A stretch of DNA of 64,000 nucleotides from the NCBI GenBank assembly GCA_007922225.1, contig ML679960.1, positions 634,032 through 698,031 of the forward strand, given 5' to 3'. The notes beneath the pieces are model-generated. The model saw only the letters and a program-made list of their open reading frames with translations. It was not told the DNA's origin and did not search any database. The DNA is from Emydura subglobosa. Lineage: Eukaryota > Chordata > Testudines > Chelidae. How positions within the stretch are numbered: position 1 is the stretch's first letter; the number at the start of each line of letters is the position of its first letter. Of this stretch, positions 46,260 to 57,270 are shown in pieces. The translations under genes and the position numbers were made by a program.

Positions 46260-47322
46260 CACAAGCAGTATCGCTGGAGGTGGGCTCAGAGTTCATGGAT
46301 GTGCTGTCTGCAGCAATGCTCTGCCGAAGCTGGCATCATCCCAGGCCTACTGGATGATGGCGTAATGGGACGCAATGGTATGGACGGAGGACCATACAGT
46401 GGCTCTACACGTCTTGGATTGGCACCTGAACCAGGAAGGCCGCTGATTATGCTTGGGCCCTGGTAGAATGGGCTGTAATGACCACTGGTGGAGGCACCTT
46501 TACCTGCTCATAATAGAACTTGATGCAGAAGGTTAACTACGAGGAGAACCTTTAGGAGGAAACGGGAAAGGCTTTCATCCTTTCCACTACCATAACGAAG
46601 AGCTGTGTGGACCTGTGGAAGGTTTAGTCCTTTCGATATAGAATGCCAAGGCCCATCTATCATCCAGGGCATGCCATCTATGTTCCTCATTAGATCTATG
46701 TAGTTTTGGGAAGAAGATTGGGAGGAATATGTCCTGGTTACTATGAAATTATGACACAACCTTTGGTAGGAAGGCTGGGTGGGGGTCGCAGCTGGACCTT
46801 GTCCTTATAAAAGAATGTACAGGTGGTTCCAAAGTGAGCGCTCTGATCTCGAAGACCCTTCGTGCAGAGACAATAGCCACTAGGAAGGCAACCTTCCATG
46901 AAAGGAGCAGCAGAGAGCAGGTAGCCAAGGGTTTGAAGCAGGGACCTAAGAGTATTGACAGAATTAGGCTCAGATCCCACAGAGGTAAAGGTTCCCTGAC
47001 TTGAGGGTAAAGTCTCTCCAGGCCTTTAAGAAATTTGATTGTTATGTCATGGGGAAAGACTGATCTACCCGGAACCAGAGGGCGAAGCCACGTGATCCTT
47101 CAATGTCAAGAGGTCTAGACCTTGATGTTTAAGATGCAACAAGTAGTCTAATATGGATTGAACTGAAGCCTGGTAAGATGAGATTTTCTGAGCCCAACAG
47201 GAGAATCTTTTCCATTTGGCCAGATATGTCGCTCTGGTGAAGGGCTTTCTGCTGCCCATCAGGACCTGCTGAACCTGAGTTGAGCAAGTCCGCTCGTCAG
47301 CGTTCAGCCATGCAGCCAGCAT
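46260..47322 (-). pseudogene. DIRS copy 3 tyrosine recombinase, broken
   Basis: The start at 47322-47065 has SRKPFTRATYLAKWKRFSCW and SILDYLLHLKHQGL, the N-terminal DNA-binding part. 46980-46741 has the middle (GYLLSAAPFMEGCLPSG and FFYKDKVQLRP) in a frame that has lost the usual arginine block. At about 46476-46451 the HxxR box is intact as AHSTRAQA, but a stop follows at once and another soon after. Compare copy 1, where the frame is open here but the HxxR arginine is gone. Confidence 0.75.
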
Positions 47323-47441
47323 GCCATCAAGTGCAGAGAAACTAGGCCCACGTGTAGAAGATGGCCATGGTTCTGGGAAAGGCGATCAGGCCATAGTGGC
47401 AGTTCCAGCAGGGGTGCAATGGATAGCTCCAGTATGCCAAA

Positions 47442-48400
47442 CTAGTACTGTCGCAGCCACACGGGAGCTAATAGGATCACATCTTTATCAGGACCTTGTG
47501 GATCAGTAGTATCAGCGGGAAAGCATACATGAGCACTCCTGCCCACAGAAGAAGGAAGGCATTGAATAGGGAGCCCTTGTCGAGGCCGCTGATTGAGTAG
47601 AACTGATAGCACTTCCTGTTCTGCCTGGATGCGAAAAGATCCACTTGAAGAGTCCTCCACTACTGGAAGATCCAACCAGCAATCTCTGGATGGAGTGACC
47701 ACTTGTGGTGAGATGAAAAAGACCTGCTAAGAAGGTCCACTAGCATGTTCCTAGTGCCCAGGAGATGTGAGCCACAATATGAATGTCATTTTGTACAGCA
47801 AAGTGCCACAAGTGAAGAGCCTCTAAATACAGAGCTGACAAACAGGCTCCGCCTTTCTTATTGATGTAGAACATTGCAGCAGTATTGTCCATTAGAATCT
47901 GGACCATGCTGACTGTCACATAGGGAAGGAACATCTGGCAATAGATGTATCACCTTGAGCACTCTGACATTTATGTGGCAGCCAGATCCCTTGTGTGCTG
48001 AGATTACTGATGTGAGTTCCCCATCCTAAAGCCGAGGCATTGGAGACCAGTGTCAGTGAGGGGGATAATCCCTTGAAAGGTACGCCCTCCCTCACTGTGT
48101 GTGGGTTCATCCACCAGTTTAGAGATGACAGGACATGCAGCAGGACTGTAACCACATGGTCTAAATTGTGTCTGCTTAAGGTGTATACAAAGGCTAGCCA
48201 TAACTGTAGAGGTCTGAGATATAGACATGTGTGATGTACCACGTCAGTGCAGGCTGCCATATGCTCCAGCAGTTTGAAGCATGTCTGTGTGGTTCTGAGA
48301 GTATAGGCTCGAATGCACATAAGAACTGACATAGCTCAGAACTGAGGCTCTGGGAGGCGGGCCTTGGCTTAGGTGGAGTTGAGGACCGCACCTTATAAAC
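47442..48400 (-). pseudogene. DIRS copy 3 RNase H and linker region, broken
   Basis: 47934-47740 carries the RNase H-like block MVQILMDNTAAMFYINKKGG with a conserved acidic Asp-Asn pair, followed by LEALHLWHFAVQNDIHIVAH. 48332-47916 and 48439-48194 hold the sequence between RT and RNase H (CQKSTLSLVQRIEFI in the frame starting at 48483). 47702-47442 covers the linker after RNase H. Frames change several times. The domain would remove RNA from the RNA-DNA hybrid during replication. Confidence 0.65.
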
Positions 48401-48479
48401 TCTATCCGCTGGACCAGAGATAGAGTTGACTTCTGGCAAGTGACCCTTACCAGATCAAGGCTGAGCTGGACCTGAGCTT

Positions 48480-49180
48480 GCAACCCTCCTTTGATGAGCC
48501 AATCATCTAGGTAAGGGTAGATCGCTACCCCCCCCCCCCCCCCGACGCCTCAGATAAGCAGCCACTATCGCCATGCACTTTGTGAAGACCCTTGGGGCAG
48601 ATGAAAGCCCAAAGGGCAGCGCCATAAACTGATAATGGTGTTGGTTCACTATGAACCTGAGGAATTTCCTGTGACCGGGAAAAATTGAGATGTGGAAATA
48701 TGCATCTCTTAAGTTGAGGGCGGTGTACCAGTCCCCTGGATCCAAGGAAGGGATGATGGAGGCTAGAGAGACCATGAGGCACTTCAGCCTCTTGAGATAC
48801 CTGTTGAGGCAGCGCAGGTCTAGTATAGGTCTGAGGCCTCCTTTTCCTTTGGGGATAAGAAAATTACAGGAGTAAAACCCCCTTCCTTCCATATCCATAG
48901 GGACCTCTTCTATGGCCTCCACCCGCAGGAGAGTTTCCACCTCCTGAACAAGAAGTTGCTTGTAAGAAGGATCCCTGAAAAGGGACAGAGAAGGGGAATA
49001 GGGGGAGGAAGTGAGAAAAACTGCAGGGTGTTTGTAGCTAGTTAATACGGTGTTGAGAACCCAACTGTCTGATGTAATCTGGGCCCATGCAGGGAGGAAT
49101 GGTGACAGGTGATTCGGAAATAAAAGTGGGGGATGGATCCTGAGGTGAGACTGAGGCACAGTCCTTGGGTGCACCCACAA
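48480..49180 (-). pseudogene. DIRS copy 3 reverse transcriptase, broken at a C16 run
   Basis: A 225-codon frame covers most of the RT: KQLLVQEVETLLRVEAIEEV, then GFYSCNFLIPKGKGGLRPIL, DLRCLNRYL, then NLRDAYFHISIFPGHRKFLR and LPFGLSSAPRVFTKCM. These are the fingers-palm blocks of the DIRS/Gypsy-type RT. The first catalytic Asp is in the NLRDAYFHI block. The frame breaks at a run of 16 C (48528-48543). The active-site block YPYLDDWLIKG follows directly in another frame at about 48520-48490. Thus the YLDD is preserved but disconnected. Confidence 0.88.
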
Positions 49181-49281
49181 TATGGCTGAGGTTGTCTACT
49201 TGGGTGGCACAAGGGGCCTGGCTGAGCCGTAAAGGAGGTTGGAGCAGGGCGACAATGCTTAAAGCCTCCATCTCTTTCCTC

Positions 49282-51537
49282 CTATAGGAGCCATACCGTG
49301 GGAGGGCCATGGAATCTAGGCTGCAGTGGTGGCAGATAGAATTGTCTCATAGGTGCCTGCAGTGTGTACAGGCCTAGTGAGAGCATGGTGGCCCTAAAAT
49401 CTTTAAGGCCATGGAGCCTACTGTTAAGTTTGTTCTGAAAAGAGGGCGTTGCCCTCGAAAGAGAGGTCCTGTAGATTGCAGCCAGGAACATCTGCGCATG
49501 AACACCACAGAGGTCATTGACCTTGCTGCGTCCAATGCCGACTGCAGGCCAGCCCTGGCTACAGCCTTGTCCTCCTCCAAGATAGAGATGAACTCCTGTC
49601 TGCACTGGTGTGGCAAAAAAATCCTTGAATTTTGCCAAGGAGTCCCAGATATTATAAATATGCCTCCCCAGCAACGCTTGATGGTTGGAGATTATGAACT
49701 GAAGAGGGGATGTGGAATAAATCTTTCTTCCGAATAGATCCAGCTTCTTCAAGTCCTTATTTTAAGGGATCAAGCTTGCCTGAACTTACCTATCTCACTC
49801 ATTTGTGGCTGCCATCAACAGGGCTCCCAGGGACAGATGTGAGAAGAGATATTCTAATCCCTTGGCCAAGACGTAGTATTTCTTTTCGGCCTTCTTTGAT
49901 GTTGGTGGCAGAGAAGATGGGGTCTGCCACAGGGCCTTAACCACTTTAAGCACTGGTAACACGGCCTGGGCTGGCGCCATGGCATTTAGCACATCAAAGA
50001 GGCTGTCTGTGGGCTCCATGAGCTCCTCAGCCTTTAGGCCTAAATTGGAGGCCACTCTTTTGAAGACTTCCTGGTGGGCCCGGAAGTCATCCAACGGAAT
50101 TGGGGGCTGTGGCGGCAATGATGAGGATGACACTAGCACGAGGGGAAGAGGTGGCCTTTCCTCTTCTCGTGCTGTTACCACCACCAGGTCCTGTGATTTG
50201 GTGCTGAGGTCAGAAGCTGAGTCTTGATGCTCCACCAAGGCCATTGGTGTAGCAGACCACTTCCCAGATGACTATTACGAATAGTGAGCTGGTACCACGG
50301 GGATCCCCCATGGGTTCCAGTTTGGGCACTAGAACGCCCATTGACCATTGAGCCAATCTGCCATTGTAAGACCTGCACCAAAACCTTGTGCCTCTGAAAG
50401 TCAGTGCTGACAGGGTCAGGGGCTATGTTCCCCTTCCGAGTCCAAGGAGGATAGGTCTTATCTCAGGGATCAAGGTGGATCCAATGGTGCCTCCACCTGG
50501 CTGCTATGTGATGCTGGAGAATGGTGCCATGAGGAAGAAGATCAGCACCAGTCTTCTTGGGAGCAGTGCCGCTCGGTGGGGAGTGCCAATGGAGCGGCAA
50601 ATGGCATGGCATCAGGGAGTGGGGCGCTCAGGATTGGTGCCAGGAGTCCTGTGCCATTGGCCACAACATCAGTGATCTATTGCCAGGAGGACAAAGACCA
50701 GTACTGGGGGGACTGGAATTGGTGATACCCTGCTGGAGACAAGCATCTCTGCGTTAGACAGTGAGAGCACTTTGTCAGAAACCGGAGTCGTAAAGGTGGG
50801 GACCTTCACCAAGCTGGTGACTGGGGCCAAGGTGTTATAAATCGGCACTGGGATTCAAGGGAGCAGCACCTGTCGAACATCTACTGTGGTGGCCCCATCG
50901 CAGTTTTCCCCTGGATGTTGGTGCTCTCACCAACTCTGGTGCTGGGGGAAGTTCTCAAGGAGTGGGGAGGCAGTGGTAGGGCCATAAGGTCCTTGGCCGC
51001 CTGAAAGGCCTCTGGCATTGATGGCACCACTAGGTGGAGGGGCCCCCTTCCACTCCCAGGAGCCCTAGGTGGAGAAACTGGCTCCTGTTGCCCTAACTTG
51101 GGCAAGTGGCTCAACAAGGGTCTTGTGCCTGACATAGCCTTCTTGTCCTTTTTGGGCATGAGGGAACAGCCTCTGGCTAAGCACTGCTTCTTCTGTCGCG
51201 TCTTCAGTGCGGGTGAAGCGGAGAAGCACAGAAAAGGGCCCGGTGCCAGTTGTGCACTCTGTACTGATGCTGACACACTTGGCCTCGAGTTGGAGCGGGG
51301 TGGTTCTGAGGATGGTCTCAGTGCCACCTCCATCAGCAGGCCTTTCAGATGAATATCCCTGTCCTTCTTGGTTTGTGGCCTTAAGCCCTTACAGATCTTG
51401 CACTTATCCCTTCTGTGTGTCTCCTCATGATAGTTGTTTAAAGTGCTTAGGGGATTGTTGATCTGGAAGGGCTTGTGGAAGCTAGAACATGGCTTAAAGC
51501 CCACAGAACGGGGCATGCCATGTTCCAAGGTGAACAT
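49282..51537 (-). pseudogene. DIRS copy 3 gag-like ORF1, broken
   Basis: 51537-50881 (218 codons) is the N-terminal part, with a KCKICKGL segment and a basic Ser/Pro-rich region. 50244-49795 has the middle, with PIPLDDFRAHQEVFKRVASN and KKYYVLAKGLEYLFSHLS. 49752-49282 starts MKKLDLFGRKIYST and holds ISNHQALLGRHIYNIWDSLA. This order and these blocks fit the ORF1 of vertebrate DIRS elements, a presumed nucleic-acid-binding gag-like protein. At least two frame changes separate the parts. Confidence 0.75.
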
Positions 51538-51619
51538 CTCTACTAATACTAATGTCTAACTATGAACTATATACAGGAAGAAAAACTATTTACTATTATA
51601 ATAGCAACTATGAAGTACT

Positions 51620-51850
51620 TGCAACCACAAGAGAGAAGTTCCAGTAACTGTCACAGGTGGGAGGAAGGAACTGAGAGAGTGCAGGGCTGGCGGCACCTCA
51701 TATACCAGCACATGAGCCCAAGGGGCACCAGAAGTCACCAGAGCCAGCCCTACAGATACTGCTAAGGAAAAAAATCTCCAGTAGCTGTGCACATTCACAC
51801 ACTTAGCATGAAATTGACATGACCAAGCACTCAAAGAATAACTTACTGAT
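51620..51850. repeat. Right inverted terminal repeat of DIRS copy 3
   Basis: Read on the minus strand it shows CTTTGAGTGCTTGGTCATGT, CTACTGGAGATTTTTTTCC, TTAGCAGTATCTGTAGGGCT and GGGCTCATGTGCTGGTATAT. The same blocks occur in order on the plus strand at 45935-46080. The two ends have diverged by perhaps a fifth, by eye. Confidence 0.8.
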
Positions 51851-52139
51851 TGGCATGGCCTCTTCTTGGTCAGCTTCAGACCCTTTTCCTACGACAACTC
51901 CCTTTCCGTTCTTCTTCCTCAGAGTATAAGCTATACTCTTTTTGCAAGCTAAAGCAATGGCAAGTTGGTGCACATTACCTTATTTTGTTACTTACCATGA
52001 TTTTCTCACCAGTTTATATTGAACAACTAACTTTCACCACCTCTGTACTTTGCTTATAAGTAATTCTATACAACTCAGCATTGTCAGTATGATACTTGCA
52101 TCAACAAATGCTATGTCCCAAGGACTGAAGAGAGCATAA
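51851..52139. other. SH3KBP1 intron, short unannotated stretch
   Basis: Intronic DNA between DIRS copy 3 and a CR1 fragment. Nothing is recognised. Confidence 0.5.
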
Positions 52140-52630
52140 AGTATTCAGACATGCATTAAATGTCAGGGTGACAGCACATTTAGAAGGAGATTACAGAGCA
52201 ACAAAAATGATTAAGCAAAGCAACAGATGATGAAAAACTGTAAGGAATTAAATATGTATAGATTGGCTAAATGATGATGAAGGTTTGGGAGAAAATGTGA
52301 TACCCATTAAGTATCTGAAGGGTAGAAACTTCAAGAGGGAGAGAAATTGTGCTGGGCAGTCCAAGTGATATAAAGGAGTCATTACATGAAATAAAACATA
52401 GGAAAATGTAACCTACAAATTAGAAACAATTTCCTAACATGGAGATCTCTTGAGGTTATGGAAGAGGCTCCAAAAGGGAAGCAGTGGAAACATTTCTTAG
52501 TTCCTTTAAAACTGAAAAATAACTGAGTAATAAAGCTGAACTGGATATGTATTGTAAGGAATAATCCTGCACTGACGGGTTGATGAACAAGATTACATAG
52601 TCATTCTTTTCCAACTCTAATTTCTGTGAG
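52140..52630 (+). mobile_element. CR1/L3-type LINE 3' end
   Basis: It carries traces of the ORF2 C-terminus (the AGAAACAATTTCCTAACATG block followed by GAGGTTATGGAAGAGGCTCC, matching the NNFL-TWRSLEVMEEAP pattern). It ends with TTACATAGTCATTCTTTTCC and AACTCTAATTTCTGTGAG, a CR1/L3 tail. No frame is open for long. Confidence 0.7.
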
Positions 52631-53498
52631 CCATATTCTTCCTATCCATTTTACATTGTAGATTTCTTGTCAGCCGTGGAGATCACTGTTGGTATCCAAG
52701 GACTAAGTGGAGAATGAGCCTCAAGTTTAGATCAGAGAGGAGAATTTTGAAATACTACGTTTCACATTCTAAGCAATTTCTTTGCTAATTCAGACTATTT
52801 TCCCCCTTAGTTTTGTCTACCTCTCCCCCAGGTCCCAATACATTTAATTATAATTTTTATCAAACTTTATATAAATAAAAAGACTAAAGCATGAGCAATT
52901 TGTGTTTTACTTGCTGTGTACAATAGTTCAATACGTCCCCACTGGACAAAGCAGTGATCTTCCCAAGAGGTTTAATTATTCCTTTTAGTCCTTTTTAAAT
53001 ACCTATGATTTACACACACTAAGATGCTCTTACATTATTGGCTTTTGTTTCTTACATAAACTCTACCACTCAATGGAATTGTTTACAGCTAAATACAAAA
53101 AAACAAAAATAGGAAGGGCGTTACTATTAGGGTGTTCTCTACAACACACCTACAAGTTGCAATTTGAAGCTGGATCACATTCAAATCTGATTAATCAAGA
53201 AGTGCAATCAGCCTGAAGGTAAATGACGTAATTTTATTTGATTTTTGGTGGTAGAGAGTTGGGGATAAAATTATCAGGGCAAAAATGATTCAAAAGTTTC
53301 TTTGAAACAAAGTGGTTTGTCTAAACATTGCCAATTCAGTTCCATGCTGAATATATTTGCTATTTTGCTTTTGTTATTTTTCAGACATACAGAATATTGT
53401 TCAAACCAAAACCTAAGAAAAAAAAGTTCAACACTTCCCAAAAGGCTCAATAGTTCTGAGTGCAAAGGAGGAACAAACAAACAAACAGTGAGACCTAC
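52631..53498. other. SH3KBP1 intron downstream of the linker exon
   Basis: AT-rich intron on the 3' side (gene sense) of the 53.5-kb exon. No repeat family or gene is recognised. Confidence 0.5.
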
Positions 53499-53574
53499 TC
53501 TTGGTTCTGCTGTCCATTTCTATTTTCGTTGGCTCCTGAGTTGCTGTAGCTGGAGGTAATTTCTTCCCAACAGT
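53499..53574 (-). CDS. SH3KBP1: SH3KBP1 exon, linker before the third SH3 domain
   Basis: The minus strand gives [20 protein letters not shown] and DSRTK, then one base of a split codon. This fits the SH3KBP1 linker between the second and third SH3 domains (human has TIGKKLP...EMDSRTKSK, from memory). It is preceded by a CAG acceptor (575-577) and followed by the donor GTAGGT (498-493). The leftover A plus TC from the next exon gives an Ile codon, where I recall Ser in human. The donor could be shifted, but GTAG|GTCTCA four bases on would break the frame. The 76-base size and phases are consistent with the exon at 26497-26591. The preceding exon (FLPVEK region in human) is not in the window. 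Confidence 0.88.
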
Positions 53575-54224
53575 CTGAAATAAATAAATTATTCCTCTTT
53601 AAAACCTTTATTTTCCCAGTTAAAGCTTTAGCAGCAGTGCAGAAATCATGAAGAGAGAAAAAAATTACACGGACAACTTGAAATCTAGTCAGTTTGCAGC
53701 TGGGGGGAGAGGGGGGGGAAGAAAAAGGTAAAAAGATTTCAAAGTAGTACTCCTATCTTACATTCCCCTGCCAATTTTCCGTTTCCATATTGTTGTGTGG
53801 AAGACCCACAGAAACAAGATGAGTAAACTGATTATTCAGGGAAACTATTATAGTGTTGCCAACTGAAGAAAACATGAAAAAAAGAGGAAAAAATTCCTCC
53901 AAATTCCCTTCTATGATAATAGTATTAGGTGTAACAATAGGTGGTACAAATTTCAGACATAAATGTGCTTTTTAAGTTGACAGTGTTATTTTAAGTAGAA
54001 ATATTATCTAGTTCACAGAACAGTATTATAATGTATCTTCATAAGTATTAGACAGCTAAGTTGAAGAAACAGTATGCACACACTACACAACCATCATTTT
54101 TCTTCCTTGACAGTGATCATTGTGTTTGTCCATTTTTTAATTTTAATTTAGTAAATATATTATTCTAACTGCCAAGGAAGTTATGCCCGGGAAAGCCTTG
54201 TAACATCTGTGGTCAAGGACCTGA
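53575..54224. other. SH3KBP1 intron, no recognised feature
   Basis: The acceptor tract of the 53.5-kb exon lies at its start. The rest is AT-rich with a G-rich patch at 53702-53722. Confidence 0.5.
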
Positions 54225-55005
54225 CTACTATTATTTGTATCACTATGGCACCTAGAAGCCCCCAATCATGGGCCAGAAACCCATTGTGGAAGGTGCTATA
54301 CAAAAACAGAACAGAAAGACAGTCCCTGCCGCAAAGAATTGACAATCTAACTATAAGACAAGAAACAACAGATGAATGTAGACAGATGGGGAAGTAAAAG
54401 TAAAACAATGAGACAATATTGGTTAGCAAGGTAGGCAATGACATTAGTGCAGGAGCAGCTTAGCCATTGTCAAGTTTTGTATAGGCATCACGGAGAGTTT
54501 TGAGGAGGGATTTGAAGGAGGCTAATGAGATAGTTTGTGGATGTTTAAGGAGATCTCTCATGCATGAAGGGCAGCATGGGAGAAAGAACAAAAATGCTTG
54601 TTTGAAATTTTAACAAGTGGGGCGACGGAGGTTGACATCATGGGCCAATTGGAGCAAGGAGTTAATGTTTTGATATTGAATGAGAGACACTAATTTAGGG
54701 TGGGGATAGGACATGAAGGGCCTTCGAAGTAAAGACACGCAGCTTGTGTTTGATGCAATAGAGCAGGGACTCAAAAGGCGGGTTGATATTGCTGAAGTGA
54801 CAAGATAGGACAAGTTCATTAGAGACTTTGGCAGGAGCAGTTTCAGTGCAGTTCAAGGAGCAGAAAACGGACAGTCTAGGACAGAATGGGAAAGGTGATT
54901 GTAGACAGTCAGCAATTGTAGACAATCCATTCAATGGGCTGAGAGATGAAAGAGAGAAGGTAGTTGCAGAGGCAAGTGGGGTCAAGGGTGGTTACACACC
55001 TCACC
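54225..55005 (+). repeat. Long copy of dispersed amniote repeat family A
   Basis: It starts with GGCACCTAGAAGCCCCCAAT, ACCCATTGTGGAAGGTGCTA and a CAGTCCCTGCCGCAAAGAAT block, as in the shorter copies at 13.8, 16.3 and 40.7 kb. It then runs on through CATGAAGGGCAGCATGGGAG, TGGGGATAGGACATGAAGGG, CAGCTTGTGTTTGATGCAAT and GAGCAGGGACTC. The later blocks are recurrent in reptile genomes by my recollection. No open frame is convincing. Confidence 0.6.
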
Positions 55006-56393
55006 ACACACTTGGAACAGTATATGTTCCTATATCAAAACCTCATCTATGGTTCTGCATCAAAAACAGTTTGGGGCTATATTGGATCACATGTTCTAAA
55101 TAATCCATAAGCACTGCAAGTACAAATATAGTGTATGTTGCCCTGGCTCTAACAAGAGGCTCTTAAGAGATTTTTCAAATTGTTTTCCTGTAATGAAGAC
55201 ATCAGTCAAACAACTAAGGAGAAAAATTATTTCGTATCCATATTCTTTTTACATCGGGTGAGTTATTGACTGTATGCTAAAACCAAAGGTCAGAAAAAAT
55301 GGCTTTTTCGAGTTTAGCTCCTAGAACAATATATGTATGAATTAGAAATAACAGACAACAACAAACATTAATAAACTGAACACAGGATGAAGCTAGTGTA
55401 TTCCAGGCCTTGTGGGGTGAGTTGGATTGGCGAGCTACTGGTTCCTTCCTTGGAGACAAAAGAGAAAGGAAGGAAGGAGTAGAATGGCCTAAATACCATT
55501 GGCTCCTTTGCCTAAAAGGTCAGCAGGAAGCAAAGCAGCCCCTGGCCACTTGCTCTTTGCTCAAGACAGGCTATAGGAGGCCAAGAGCAGAGTGGCACAA
55601 GACACTACTATTTTGCAAAGGGGAGGAGAGAAGTAGAGCCAGCTTGCCCAGACACCCTTTTTCTTAAAAAGAGAGTGAGAGAAACTGAGTTCCCTGGTGT
55701 TTTACCCAGAAAAGGGGGGGAAGGAACAGAGTGGTATACATGGAGGAGAGTTGTTGGGAGGCCAGGATGTCCTGCAACAAGGTCTGGGCCCCCAAACTCA
55801 TTTATCTGAGGAACAGCAGGAAAGTCCCAGAACTCAACAAGGAGAGGATGAGCCCAGAATTCATCAGGTGTAGGGCAGAGGAGAATCCAGAATATATTTT
55901 TTTTATTTAGGTGGTACCCCAGAATTCAGTTATTCAGAGGGGAGCCCAAAATGTATTGATATGTATGTCAGAATTAGGGGATATTACAAATGAAGTTATT
56001 GAAAGGCAAGGGAAATGACTAATGAGGGGAGAGGAAGGGAGGGCCAGTTGATTCACTGGTGAGAGAGGAAGTAAAGATTTAAATGTAAATTATACAAATT
56101 TCGCTTTGGGTGGGCACGCATTGGTAGCACAGGTACTTTTCACTTGTGCCTCTAGGCCCTCCAGTGAATAGGTATTCAGGAAATTTTATGAGACTTGTAC
56201 ATACTAATCTCTCTCTTCTTACTGAAAGCTTGTTTCTGTTGCCTTTTGAGTATACTTTGGCATACAGTAACTTTTTTTTAAATTCTGAAAATCAATAAAA
56301 CTTGGATTGTTAACTTAAAAAAAGGATACAAAGTCAGTTTCCACCACTGTTTGAGACACAGGATCCTCTCTGTTCCAACAAAGTCAACACTCT
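55006..56393. other. SH3KBP1 intron with a candidate retrocopy 3' end
   Basis: Mixed sequence of unknown origin. At 56300-56322 AATAAAACTTGGATTGTTAA is followed by CTTAAAAAAAGG, the form of a polyadenylation signal with a short tail. It may be the 3' end of a retroposed transcript on the plus strand. The body upstream (55400-56290) has no recognised coding sequence. Confidence 0.4.
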
Positions 56394-56789
56394 GGCCTTG
56401 TCTACACTACAGAGTCTTGTTGATAAAAGTCATCTTTCATTGACAAAACAGCAGAGGTCCACACACTGAAATGCTCCTCCCAGAGATGTAACATCCCAGC
56501 TACACCAGCATAATAATAAAACCACCTTCATAAGAGGCCAAGGGCTTTTTGTGACATAGTTAGAGCGACGCAGCATCAGTGCAGACAACATTTTTGGTTA
56601 TGTTGCCCAAATTGCCCTCCAGGAGATTTCCCACAGTGCCCATCCTGACTGATCTGGTCAGCAGTTTGAACTCCTGAAGGTACACAGGTATTCATCCCTC
56701 TGCCATTTAAAGGCCCAGGGAAATTTTTTAATTCCCCTTCCTGTTTATTCGGAGCGAACAGTTCACACAGCATCTTTCTGCAGCAGACA

Positions 56790-57270
56790 TGCTCCTGCGT
56801 GAAGTACACCGGAGCTGTTGGATCTGCTGGGTCGGTGGCGAGAGGAGGCTGTGCAGTCGCAGCTTCGCTCCAGCAGCAGGAACTTCGATATCTATGGCCT
56901 GACTGCTTGATGCAGAAGTAGGGGCATGACAGGGACACTCAGCAGTGCCGTGCTAAGATCAAGGAGCTGAGGCAGGCATACCAGAAGGCAATGGAGTTCA
57001 ACTATTGCTCTGGTGCAGCACTGACTTCTATAAGAAGCTGCACACCATCCTTTGTGGCGAGACCACCTCCACTGCCAAGAGCTATGTGGATATTTTGGGG
57101 GGACTGGAGGCAGCAGCGAGCGGACTCAATCCCGAGGATTAAGTGGTGGATGAGGAAGTGGAACTGGCGGACGATGTGGAGCACAGGACAAGGTTGTTCG
57201 ATGGCACATCAAGTCAGGACCTCTTTTTGATTCCAGAGGGATCTAGCCAGTCCCAGCGCTCTGGCACATA
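56790..57270 (+). pseudogene. MYB/SANT-like gene of the second Harbinger, broken
   Basis: In the first frame ELLDLLGRWREEAVQSQLRS and SSRNFDIYGL are readable (56810-56905), followed by a stop. In a second frame AKIKELRQAYQKAMEFN and CSGA follow (56958-57010). These are the same blocks as residues 20-90 of the intact exon at 30122-30647. Exon 2 may be represented around 58150-58250 (KLLEAQTEMLKLLIMLQSEH), before an AATAAA signal at about 58476. Several frameshifts and stops are present. Confidence 0.7.

Larger units (their letters stand above)
45906..51850 (-). mobile_element. DIRS retrotransposon, copy 3, nearly full length
   Basis: Approximate inverted terminal repeats bound the element: 45906-46130 and the reverse complement of 51620-51850 share a TTGCTCATGTCC-like block, ACTGGAGATTTTTT, CTTTAGCAGTATCTGTA and ATGTGCTGATATA. 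On the minus strand the order is gag-like ORF (about 51537 to 49282), RT (49180 to 48480), RNase H and linker (48400 to 47442), then tyrosine recombinase (47322 to about 46260). This is the full DIRS gene order. At about 5.9 kb it has the usual length. All ORFs are interrupted. No target duplication is expected for DIRS, because the recombinase inserts a circle. Confidence 0.9.
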
